In this document: one piece after another, positions 47,001 through 58,500 of the stretch | Position numbering within the stretch: the first letter of the stretch is position 1 | How the letters are laid out: the number at the start of each line of letters is the position of its first letter | NCBI GenBank assembly: GCA_002633005.1 | Contig: NMRA01000117.1 | Location: 567,653-631,652 of the forward strand | DNA length: 64,000 bases | Source of the DNA: Phoronis australis | Lineage: Eukaryota > Phoronida > Phoronidae | Direction of reading: 5' to 3' | The notes under the pieces: model-generated | The model's database searches: none | The model's input: only the letters and a program-made list of their open reading frames with translations | What the model was told of the DNA's origin: nothing | Position numbers and translations under genes: made by a program

Positions 47001-50000
47001 ATTCCTAGCTCACCAAATGAGGGGCAGACCAACATAGTTCACCAAATGAGTGGCAGACCAACATAGCTCACCAAATGAGTGGCAGACCAACATAGCTCAC
47101 CAAATGAGTGGCAGACCAACATGACCTCTGTAAATAACAAGGTTCTGAGATCAGAGTTTGTACTAGCAAAAGAAATGTATTTTCTCCTCTATGCATGAGG
47201 CAGTACAAAAATCACACACACGCTCCTCAACCGGAGTAAAAATACTGAAACGGCCAGTTTCTACATTCAGCAGCAAGCCTGCTTATCTAAATTGAGAAAA
47301 GAGGGATGTCTTTTCTGTAGAAATGCTCATTTTTAGATAAACTTCCGATTGATAGCTAGTTTTAATTAATTTATAATTTTTTAGCTTGGGTTTGCTCAAA
47401 ATTTCAGCCCTCCATTCAGACTTTGAAAGATCATCAGTTTCATTTTAGCATTTTCCAGTACATTAGTTAAACCAATGCAATTTGTTTAATGACTGTCTTT
47501 GCTTGTATTTCTTCAGGGTGGGGCTCAACAGATCTCATTGAAATTGGTGGAGAAGATCAACAGTGATAAAGTCTGGTTAAACCAACCCGTCGTCAGTATC
47601 TCTCAGGTAGGTATTACTTCAGGGGTTTAAGCCCCTCAATAAAGGACCTCTGTGACTAAAAACTTTTATTTTTGCAACAAGATTGCAGAGTGAACTGCCA
47701 GTTGATAAAACCACAGATCCTTCACCAAAGTATCGCTCGAACGTTGTTTTAAACTTTTTGCAATAGCTCTGTAGAATTCCACCCTGTTGTTATTTTTACT
47801 CTTTTCAGGATGAAAGTTCAGTTAGTGTCCGCACAGCTACAGGGTCTACCATTCATTGTAGTCGAGTTATTTTAGCATTACCACCCTGTCAACTTGGTGA
47901 GTTGAGCGCTTCTGTAGTATGTGTACTTTATTGACCCTTGACCTTTTTACAGGTAATGTGAGAGGTCATATATGTAAAGTATTGAGTGGTATCTGTTTTC
48001 AAAAGTAGTGTCTCTGGAGATCACTTTCTTTTAGTTAAATTTAAAAGCTGCCAGGAGTTTATCATAGACACGCGTATACAGGTGGCCTGAGTCCAATATC
48101 AACTGCCTGCTTATCGAACACACTTTTACCTACGTGTCCATTCCTCAATTCTGGATTTATTGACTGATGTCCTATAAATCTATTCATCAGTGTGGGGATC
48201 ATTTTATCTGACATCAGCATTTTTAGAGTTCTAACTGTGATGGCTTACTAAAAAATGCCAATATCTTATAACTATCCTTGTTCCCTTACATAAAATGCAC
48301 AGAATGTCCCCTGACCTAATCAAAAAGGTTAATTCTTGCTGGCCATACCAGGAATTTCTAATTGCCAACCCCATGATCTTGTGCGTAGTGACCCCATGAC
48401 CTTGTGCATAGTGACCCCATGACCTTGTGCGTAGTGACCCCATGACCTTGTGCATAGTGACCCCATAACCTTGTGCATAGTGACCCCATGACCTTGAAAG
48501 AAAGAGCATTAAATGTAGCTATGTAGCCGCCAGAAACTGAAAATTCTGATTCCAATATTTTTTTGCAAAATATCACAACTATATAATTGCATTGAAGTAT
48601 TGGTAATTCGGTTTTTGATTACTTTTTGTTGTTTCAGCCCACATGCATTTTCATCCTCATCTGCCTGTAGAAAAAGACTTGCTCATTGGCCGTATGCCTA
48701 TTGGTCTAATTATAAAGTTCATTGTCACTTATGAAAAGGTAAACAACTGTTTGTGAGATTGCACTGCTCTGATAGGAATTTCAATTTTAAGCAAACTTGC
48801 TTAGCTTGTCTGAGTGACTGGAGATTGAGTTGTTACTGTAGCTGCAAGTATTGTCAGTTTTAAGTGCTTAAAATGACCAATTTCATCTAAAAAATAAAAA
48901 AACAACCCCACCAGTCGATCACTTTTCAAATTATGATAAGAACATCTGCGAACACTGACATTAGGTTAATTAGTTGATCTCAAGTTACGTGCATTTATTG
49001 GTCGATATATTCCGGTACTACATAGAATCATGACAACCAATCACACATTAGTCACCTTCTATTGTGTTAAGTGTGAAAAGTCATTGGATATTGCTGATTG
49101 TTTTCCCATGGTTTATGAAAAATAAAGAATGTCGAGGCATTGCGTTTGTTGTAGTTGTGACAACGCAGCACGTGACCACACTGTGGCTTTTGTTACTTTC
49201 CCAACAGACATTGGAGAAGTGTGGATGTGGCACAAGTTTGTACAAGAAACTTGTGTGTTGGTGGACATGACACACTTTGTCTGAGTTCATTCTTATGTCT
49301 CACTCATGTCCATGGTGCTAAGAAATTTTCAGTTAAAGTCTCTTTTCTTCTATTTTCGCTTTTTTGGGATATTAAATTCATGGTTATTACTATAAAGAAA
49401 GATTTAATAATGTTGACGATGTAGCCATTCATCGAAACAAGGTAAATGGTGCTTTTAATAAGCACTTAAATGAAAAATGTTAATTTTGGGAATGCTTGCA
49501 AAACTCAAGTTTTAGTTACTCTTTGCATCACTAGTATGCTTTACTGTCATTTATTGTTGGTAGTGATTTGTTTCCAAAAAGTTGACGAATGTCTTCGTTT
49601 TGAAAGTTCAACAAAATGTCAAATCAAATGTTTTGGCTGCATTTTTTTTAATTTTCAATTAATTTTCATCAACACTCTGCCATGGCTATAGCTATGAATT
49701 TGACAAAGCTAAACAAACATTTGACAAAAAACTTTTTGGAAAACTACTATATAGCGCATGAATTGTAGATGTTAGTGCTTATACTAATTTTTATATATTC
49801 CAGGCATTTTGGAGAGAAGCAGGTTGCTCTGGTGAAATTACATCTAATAGTCAGTGGTCTCATCAGTCACTTGGTTCCTCAACCAGATGCTGTCCTCTTA
49901 GTATTGTGTTTGATGCCACTACAGCGTACGACAATCCAGCACTGGTTGGTTTTATAGTCGGTGCTCAGTACATGGAGTGGAGTAACGTCTCGGTGAGATA

Positions 50001-52248
50001 TTGTTCTAAAGTCTCATAAGGTTTGAGCTTTGGGATTCATGACCTGAAACTTTCATTGAAATTCATTCAATTTATTTCCCTTAAGCATTATTGTGGTCAA
50101 ATATGTAATTTTGGGACAAACAAAACTAGCGAGTCCTCAAGCAGTGTAAATCTTTGAGCAAATTGCTATGGCCAGACTCCATTTTAGATACCCTTATTTC
50201 AATGTGCGGTGTGAATGGTCATATACCCGGCATTTGAAATCAGGTGTCACAAACCACAAGCTGTTTCTTGATTTGTCTTGAAATAAACTTCTAGTGAAGT
50301 CAGTGGCCATTAATGTGCATAGAAATTAGCTTTGGGGCTCTGCCCTCATCAATCCATGGAATTAATGGTCAGGCTGGCAACCAATACTGCTTCTTTATGG
50401 CTTTTCTCAGACCCTGTTGGTATTGTTCATTGGTGAAGCTGTGTTTCTCCCTATTTTACTGGCTGAATATGGAAAATTGACCGAGGCTTTACGCTCTTGA
50501 AATCTATCTCTTGTTATTTGTGACCATGACAGGATCTATTTCCGTTGCCAAAAGAAACATCTGAACCATCAGCGACTCAAAAAGTGCTCAAGTTGGTAAT
50601 GGAATTAGAATCCTATCACAGTAAGAAATATTATAGGACTGATTTTCTGAGTAAACAAGGTCCAAATCGATTTGTGTTTTATCCAGCTATGGGGACAAAA
50701 TGCAGGTTTAAAATGGGTACATTGTAGATTATTGAAAAATTTGCTTTTCTCATGTAGGAAAGTGAAAGACAACAAGCTGTAATTGATGCTTTGGCTGAGT
50801 TCTTTGGTCCTAATGCACTCAACTATTTAGAGTACGTTGACAAAGACTGGAGACTTGAAGACTATAACTGTGGAGGTCCTGTGAGTGTAGTCCAGCCTGG
50901 GGCTATGATGTATTTTGAGGAGGGAATCAGACAGCCTTATAACAGGTAAACTGAGGTCAAATAACCTCCTTCATTAACATTTGTCCTGCTAACAACATGC
51001 AATTTGTGGGCTGAGTGACAGATAGCATAGTAACGATACCAAACTCATGACCAGCAATGGAGTGTTATTCTTTGCGTAATACAAAACACCGCTACAAGAA
51101 TCCAATCCAATCCATTTGGTACTCCATCTGTCTGTGTGCCAGACCTATGCTGTGACATCCAGATGATGAGAGATGATAAGTTGTATGTAATTTGCTCAAT
51201 ATTTTGGATAGGAATGTCTTGATTGAATAACTGCAACTCCCAAAAAAAATTTATCCTGGTATAGATGACCCTCACTTGGTGATAAAGAACTGTATCGTTG
51301 TCGGATGCAGCACATTTTGATTACTTTCGTAATGTTTTCTTAAATGAGACGAGAATGTGTACGGCAACTGAATTGGAGATGAGAAAGTGCATCCGACTTA
51401 ATTCTGCTTTTGGTGTTTTAGAGTGCATTTTGCTGGTACGGAGACGGCCACTGTGTGGTGTGGATTCATGAATGGTGCAGTGCAAGCTGGAAAGCGAGCA
51501 GCCAATGAGGTGAATATCAGCATCCACCTCACAGCAGGGTGTCCAAATGTCTTGTAGTTGCTGTATACGGTTTTTTACCAGTAACCTCAGGGAAATGTCA
51601 AAATAAACATCGTATTTCGGAAAAACGCTTTCTGACTGGTACTATTAGTGTTCAGTGTGCTGTTCTTCAAAACTTAATTATCAATTATCTTTAAAATGTT
51701 TCATGGTGGATTTTTATGATTGTTATGAAAAATAATCAACTTTCTTCGGCCTTTTGTTCTGTAGTCTTGCGGTGATGTAATTTGGCAGGAAAAGGCTACT
51801 TCAGGTGTCATTAGAAATGCACCCGCTTGAGTGATTAAACAATATTTTGTCATTAGAAATGCACCCGCTTGAGTGATTAAACAATATTTTGTCATTAGAA
51901 ATGCACCCGCTTGAGTGATTAAACAATATTTTCCCCTGTTGCTTATATATTGCTGGGACTATCTGTATGGCCCAATATATCTATAACAATTCAAGGAAGA
52001 CTTTAATTAATTTGGAAAATGTTGACTTGTATGTAAAACACTTGTCATTGCAGGTGCTGTATCATTTACGCCCTCAAGCTTTAAGTACTAGCGAACTTGT
52101 GGAGACCGCGTATGGACCAAAGAAATCACAGAAACCAAAGAGGTCTAATGGGAAAAAGTTGGTGAAAATAACGGTACTTGTGGGATTAGCTGTTGCAGCT
52201 TGGGTAGTAGTAAAACGTGGATATGTAAGAAACGTGTTTTTAAGGTAG
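41073..52248 (+). CDS. MAO: Monoamine oxidase-like flavin amine oxidase with C-terminal membrane anchor, 12 exons, 537 aa
   Basis: Exons: 41073-41208, 43135-43225, 43925-44099, 44563-44677, 45518-45675, 47517-47606, 47809-47896, 48638-48738, 49804-49992, 50758-50945, 51422-51509, 52054-52248; GT-AG throughout, phases agree. The FAD dinucleotide motif VVVGAGISG starts at residue 15 and RVGGRT is at 47-52. The lysine that contacts flavin N5 through water in MAO is probably Lys311. GTETAT (449-454) is the second FAD contact. A hydrophobic helix (about 510-526) with basic flanks matches the outer-mitochondrial anchor of MAO. ATG 41073 is the first in-frame ATG after an in-frame TGA. MAO oxidises biogenic amines to aldehydes, but here the covalent-FAD motif reads YNCGGPV: the linking Cys is replaced by Gly421, and the cage tyrosines by Pro422 and Phe459. 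FAD is probably not covalently bound as in MAO-A/B, and the substrate may differ. Introns are rich in minisatellites. Confidence 0.92.
41350..41935. mobile_element. Foldback DNA element with about 68-bp inner inverted repeats, and a SINE inside
   Basis: Segments near 41470-41535 (ccttcgttcagttctcaaaa, ttggaaactggccattt) recur inverted at 41590-41655. The outer parts (aagtaccttttgcg and cgcaaaaggtactta) also match. A related copy is at 42455-42650. It is in the first intron of the MAO-like gene. Confidence 0.75.
41715..41835 (+). mobile_element. tRNA-derived SINE within the foldback element
   Basis: tggccaaatggtttatgc (A-box-like) and ggggttcaagtctc (B box). The leader gcaattgcccgttgg resembles the leader of the SINEs at 6217 and 8002. 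Confidence 0.6.
42455..42650. mobile_element. Partial copy of the 41350-41935 foldback element
   Basis: Shares aagtaccttttgc, gagacaccttaggaggc, tctttaattcctt and gcaactggccattt in the same order as the left half of the larger element. Confidence 0.65.
44678..44740 (+). repeat. GT-rich simple repeat directly after MAO-like exon 4
   Basis: Alternating gt/tg and gttt runs begin at the donor site (gtatgcgtgtgtgtgtgttt). They could form Z-DNA and may vary in length. Confidence 0.85.
45915..46150 (+). repeat. Minisatellite, about 58-bp unit, 4 copies
   Basis: Unit: aaatgcattaaataagaaga followed by ttcattagaaactcagccca. It lies in the MAO-like intron between exons 5 and 6. Confidence 0.93.
46715..46755 (+). 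repeat. AATC-type simple repeat
   Basis: caaccaatcaatcaatcatt and similar four-base steps, in the same intron as the 58-bp minisatellite. Confidence 0.85.
47005..47125 (+). repeat. Minisatellite, 29-30-bp unit, 4 copies
   Basis: Unit ctcaccaaatgagtggcaga followed by ccaacatag. Confidence 0.93.
48365..48500 (+). repeat. Minisatellite, 21-bp unit, about 6 copies
   Basis: Unit ccccatgaccttgtgcgtag plus tga, with cgtag/catag variants. In the MAO-like intron before exon 8. Confidence 0.93.
50525..50665. mobile_element. MITE-like fragment, same family as 16259-16490
   Basis: Shares aaccatcagcgactcaaaaa and gaatcctatcac with 17077-17310. It ends in gactgattttctgagtaaa, the inverted form of the family's left end. 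It lies in the MAO-like gene, between exons 9 and 10. Confidence 0.5.
51795..51935 (+). repeat. Minisatellite, 46-bp unit, 3 copies
   Basis: Unit cattagaaatgcacccgctt followed by gagtgattaaacaatatttt. Last intron of the MAO-like gene. The copies are almost identical. Confidence 0.93.
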
Positions 52249-54267
52249 AGGCAAATTAATTACACGAGTGTATTGTCTAAAAAACAGTTCACTAAGTAAG
52301 GTTGCCCTTACAATATTGTTTGTTTACCCAGCGCATCCCTCATTGGTCAGAAGTGGGGAGGTAGGTAAAGTATTTAATTTTCACGCTTTTGCTTATTAGA
52401 CATTGGCCTCTTGTTTTTGTTGCAACAAATATGTTATATCTATGGCTGACAGAAATCATGTCAGATGTCAAATGAAATATTTTGAGTCACGTTTGCACTA
52501 ATATGTTACAGTCGGTAGTGTAATGCGAAAAAAATTAATTGAGTACGCCTATAATAATGTATATACTTACTTCCTTAATTGGACTTTCAGTGATGGTCGT
52601 AAATTCATTTTTCTTGTCTTCATAAATCACATCAGGAAACCAATTGTCTGAGCTCATGTTTAGTGCAAATGCCACATAAACTATGACTTGTGACCACAAA
52701 TATAAAGTTTATGAGAGATTACTCGAAATGTTACCAGTCGCATCGCATGAAATTAAAGAGTTTAGTCGAAGTGTGACTAGTGATTGGTCAGTCTTTGAAT
52801 TGAGTCTCAAGAAAAGGTTAATGATCACAATACCTAATGTTGCATCACTTATCATCGATTTGAATCTGTCTTCTGTTGACACAGCAGAAAAACCAAACAC
52901 ACAGTTTGTGGTGTGTATAATTTTAGAGGAATCTGGTCAAATGTTGGGATAGCATTTTACAAGTTTCCTATGACTTCAGCAGTCTATTAACAGCCGCTTG
53001 CTATGTCAGAATTTCAGTGCGATTCAGTAGCATGTCAGTATAAAATATGAACCACTGGAGTACCAGTAGTAGCAAATATTTTGTTTGACGGTTACACATA
53101 ACTAGTCTAGGATAGGTTGGGCAAATTAAAGCCATGCAAATCTAAACAATGTTAAGGTTTTCCTTGAATTGACAAAACTCGAGAGTGTAAACTGCAAAAG
53201 ATACCCATGTACAATACTTGGGAAAAGGGCCAAGGTAGCCAGATGTGAGATATACTTTCAATTCTCTCAACTCAGTATTCCACAACTGATTAAAGGTCTT
53301 CCAAATTTGCAGCGCTAGTTGCAGAAATTATGTAATATGGGTGAGAAATCTAGGAATGTGCATCAAATTCAAATGATTTAGCGAATCATGCTCTACTGTT
53401 CATATATTATGGTGGCTATAAGCCCGTTTTCCATCTCAAAACAACTTCGACTTAGATGTCAGATTCATCTTTATTGTTCCTAGTCCAATTGGCTCTCAAG
53501 GCTTGGAATGACCAATGACAAAAAAGGAAAATTTTCCAGGTGATATATCATTCCACAAGTAAGTAGGCTGTCGTGATAGAAATATTTTTTGTCGTAAAAT
53601 TGAACTGTAATGAACGTTTTTGCATGAATAATCAATAGTAAAAAAGAGACAAAAAAGAGGAAACTGTAAATCAAAAAACAGGAAATTGAAACCAAAAAAG
53701 AGGAAATTCTCTATAAAGTGGAAAATTCCAAGCCCTGGGCTCTAGAGATTGACTTGTCACAGCAAGTCATTTTATGAGCTGAGCACGGTCTCGAGGAATA
53801 ACGAAGACAGGTTGTTGCAAGTCCAGAAATCACCTTTCATCTGAGTGAGGAACAAACTGTGACCCATTTTAAAGCAGTAACAGGTTTAACTAAAAATGCT
53901 TCTCCAGCTGTTTTAAATGAACATGTAGATCTTATTTATGCGTTATAGTGTGCCAAAACATTTCATGCTGAAAGATGTGTGAACTGTGCATTGTAAGGAT
54001 GACCTCTTTTCATTGTACAGTAAATTCTCACCAATTTAGGACAACATGGCGGCCAAGTGAGATTTCATTTCTCATTTTTTTCATGTTCAATCTCTGTACC
54101 ACAGCTACTGTCAGATGAGATTCAAAATTTTCAATATAGTGTTAGCAGCCTTTGAAAAATGTGTTAATTATTTTTGTTCAAAATTGGTGAGATTTTAAAA
54201 TAGCTTTTAATCTGTCATACTTAGAACCAATGTGAAACAAAAACATGACATAAAGCAAACCAATAAA
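52249..54267. other. Intergenic region between convergent MAO-like and ARL6IP1 genes
   Basis: No exon recognised. An 89-codon plus-strand frame (52683-52952) matches no family known to me and I do not call it. A repeat related to the outer ends of the Maverick-like element lies at 53770-53880. Confidence 0.5.
53770..53880 (+). repeat. Isolated end-like copy of the Maverick-like element
   Basis: tcgaggaataacgaa, ccagaaatca and catctgagtgaggaacaa follow the same order as 26460-26540 at the outer right end of that element. No partner end was found nearby. Confidence 0.5.
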
Positions 54268-54273
54268 TTTATT
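54268..54273 (-). terminator. ARL6IP1: Possible poly(A) signal of ARL6IP1
   Basis: AATAAA on the minus strand, about 1.3 kb after the stop. The stretch 54274-55553 would be 3' UTR and shows no coding exon. Confidence 0.45.
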
Positions 54274-55553
54274 TCGTGCTTTATAGACTAACTTTCTCAA
54301 CCAAAATGATGCAAACAAGTAACAATAAAAAAAAAACAAAAATGATACAGCGACCTTTAAAATGAGATTTTACGTTTAAGTTAAAACACCTATGCCAATA
54401 CAAACAGCCACACATAAGACAATCAGACGATGACTAAGACTGTGATACATAAATACTGACGCGAGAACTCCATGTTAAATCAGATTATTGAGTTAAGAAA
54501 TATTACACAGGCTATATGTTACCAGATTTACAGTCACATTGCATTACAACAAATCCTAGAACCTGTCTCAAGCATTCGTTGTAACCCACGTTTGCTGTAA
54601 CCAAATCAGAATTGGCTTGGAGCTTGTGGAATGGAACGAAAGTAAGCAAACCTAATAAACAAGGTTCATTGCCAAACATGCAGACTGTACAAGATGAGTA
54701 TGAATTATTAAACGCTCCAGTTGCACTCTAATTAAACTAAGCACTACTATAATAGTTAATATTATTAGTGAGGCCATCAGAGGCGATTAATTGGAATTTC
54801 TACATTAATTCTAGGTTCACTACCATTTATATAATACAACGAATGCATACATACTCTAATAATCGTTACATAATTTACATACAACAAATGACCTTATAAC
54901 AAATCAACGCAAATATCACAAACTCAGCAGCACTTTAACATGAATAACCATATAACCAACAGGTGGCGTGCAAGAGATTACTAATGTTAGCTAACTACAC
55001 GTGCAACACAACTTAGAAAATCCTAAATAATAGACACACAAACAGCTCGATTTGCATACTTCACAAGCAAGTTCACTTTCACACAAGATTTTGTCCTGCA
55101 ACTACTTTTCAATTCTTTCCTGTGAGAATTGACAAGGTATGTTGGTGGTGTTTCTAGACTTTAAAATTCAGTTAACTGTCATGCAGTATAACAAAAAGAC
55201 CAACCACAAAAAGCATCCTGAGGATTATTTATTTTTATAAATTGACTGACTTACACATAATATTGCATGATATTAAATAAAAAGTTCTAGATGGTATCTT
55301 TTTAAATCAAATATAATTCAGGTTATTTCGCCAATATTTCACCCAAAATAAAAGTTTTGACTTTTTGTCGGAGTAAAAATTTGTGCGTAAGCCTGTCAGT
55401 AACATAATTCAACAAAATCCTAGGTCAGTCATGATTGTTCCAGAGGCATAAGACTGTAGTGATCCATTTATATAACAACAGATACCCACAGTACAACGGT
55501 AATAAACAATTAGGCACACAAGACATCGTGATGGCTCTCTTCTCACTTCTAGA

Positions 55554-58500
55554 TTACGTTTTCTTCTGCTTAGCTCCCTTAACCAGGTCTTGGAACACCT
55601 TTAGAGCCATATTGGTATACTTCTGCATGATACCATGGTGACGGAGGCCAGGAGTTAAGACCAGGAGACAGACTGAAAGGAATAGAACTAGTATACTATA
55701 GGAGTCTCAGGCTCTGCTTTAGAATAGTCGTAATACAGGGAGCAGCAATCCCGATGAAGGGTTAGTGGAAGGCTATCCACAAATCTATTCAGGTATTTTG
55801 CCTGACTTAGTCTGACTTGAATGGTGGCTAGAGTTCCCCCACCAACACCTAGGTACAAAATATGCACACAACCTTAAGTTTCCCTCTTGAGATATCATGC
55901 CCACAACTGATAAGGGTTGTGTATGTGACGTTAAGATATATGATAAGATCTAGACGGATAAGAGAGTCAATCTCAGCCAAGAAAAGTGGATCAATCATGA
56001 ACAGGGACGATGAAGGTTATAAACTGTCCAAAGTTTGGAATAGCCTGATCACCATGCCACCTAGTGTCCAATAACATTGCAAGATGGCTGCTGATAGGAG
56101 CCGAAAATGTCAAAGGTTATTATGTTCTTACTGGCTGTGAAAAAAGAAATTACAATTCATGAACTCTACCAACATTATGAAACTATTTAGTAATACTTTT
56201 ACCTGCTTCATATTAACGGGCAGTGGGGACAAAAACATTCATGACTATAATAAAGTAGCAGACAAAATAACCTACCAACAAGGTAAGTGAGCAACAAGTT
56301 GTCTATGAGGCTACCAATCCAGGCCATGGTGGCTAAGGTTGAAATCATGACACAGTAGTACTGAAAGAAGATAACAGATGGCAATAAGTGTGTTTGTTTA
56401 ATGTGAATGAAAGTTGGGTATTGGCAAGAGTGGATTTAAGGTCACACTGGATTAATTAATACACATTTGCTGCGGAAAAATAAATATCAAAAATGATATT
56501 GCTGAACTACACTCTTGTCCTCAGTTTAATTGTGCAGATTCAAGAATGCTGACTTGTCCCATCAAAAAAAATTAAATAATTCCAGTTGGCTAGGGGATTT
56601 GATATTCACTAAAAGTAGAGTTAACGATGAGAGTTGCTTCTTTTCAACATCTGAATTAGATTGAGAGCACAGAGTCCTCCATCAGGTGCTGGATGATTAC
56701 CTGATAGCAGGTATATCTGTGGATAGACGCCTTGCTGTGCTACACTAGCACCACCTAGTGACTTTAGAGTTACACATTGCAACAAGATAACCTGATAAGT
56801 TTCTCTGCACATTGGGCAAATTTGGCATGTTATAGGTTTTACATATATACAGAAGATATATTGCATATAGCAACAGGTTTTAACACTTATATTGAGTTAT
56901 ATCTGCTGGCTAAAAATAGCCGACTTCAAAGTATTCTAGTATTCTAAGACAAAATAAGAATGAAGCAATATATTAAGCCCAAAGAAAACACCTATGAGCT
57001 CTATTCTGATGACAAAATGAAAGAAGTGGTAATTTCACAACTTATTTTTTACGAGGACCACAAACTTGAAGTATTCAGCACACGTCATTGTGTGAAAAAG
57101 AAAGTCACAAGATAATATTCGTATTACCTAAACAGTAATCAGTATGACTAAAAAAGGGCTTAACAATGTGAAGCCCCATGTACATACACTATAAAAGAGG
57201 CCACAGTTTTCAAAAGGCTTACATAATCTTTCACAGACGAAACATATTTTTGTTGTTTTATTCTGCACTGTAAGTGGCCAACATCAAGATTGATTGTGAA
57301 ATTTCTTGCTCTAATGTTGCACAGAAAACAAGTGACTGCACAATAACATACATTGTATAGTCAGGGTTGGTGTTCTCAAGATTATTTCACCCAAGTCAAA
57401 GATGTGCTTTGCCAAGAGAACTGGCTGAATATGGATAATTTTAAGGACACGACAGGCTGATTATTTATGACACTTTGTATGTCCACCAAGCAAGCATTCG
57501 CTATCTAGAATTTTGCAGGATACTTCATTATCGACGGACAATTTTTCCTGGTCTAAAATGCAAAAAAAAATCATTGCATATTTGTAGCTAGTGTAACGAT
57601 ATTTTTTCAAAAATTTTCATGTCCATGGAAACTACAATAATCTCTGTGAAAAATCCCAACATTTTAGGAAAAAACATGGCCATGAGATTGTAAACACCCA
57701 GGCATTATATTTGTGGACATATTGTATTTCTTTGATTATCAAGGTGTTGACTTCACAAGCAGGAATTTAAAATTTAAAAAGAATAGACCCTTGCTTAATA
57801 AAAGCGTTTAATTGATAGTTCAAAGGCCATAGTCACAAAGATATAGAGGATCTTACAACTTTAGGCCGGGTTGACTTCATGTTTGAGAGAGATGCTTGCA
57901 TATTGAAGACGTGGGTCTTGAGGTGAAGCAGGCGACCACAGATCTGTTCATACTGGCGCTCTTGGATGGCAGTCCTGAAATAACATCATAACTATTATAA
58001 TAACCTACAATAGAAACCAACCTAAGAAGTATTTTAATGTTATCTGGGCCATATTTTGGTTAGAACATACTTTTTCTGGATTGTGGCTGGTTATGGATTT
58101 GACAGCATGTCAACAACAGTGGCTGATCACAGGGAATACTAAAGGTAACAAGAGGTTACAAGAGTGTCGGTAAAAGTTTTGTGTGCCAACTTAACAAGCC
58201 ATAACTTCTCTAGTTGTATCTTTTGGTATACAACAGGTCTGTGACCTATGACTCCAGTGGACAAAAAATTCAGATAAATCAGTATGACATCATGCTGCAT
58301 TGGATGGTAAGGATGAAATTCCTCCAATGCTTTAAGTGAATGTAGTCCAGTTACGAAGCAGGGGCCATGCGTAGACTCTAGCGACATGTGCTGAAAACAG
58401 TTGAATTTTCTTATACAGAACTGGTGGCCTCAGTTCTGTATCAAAAGTTACTTCATTGTTGATGATCACACCACAGAGAATTCATTTATCTTTAAAACAC

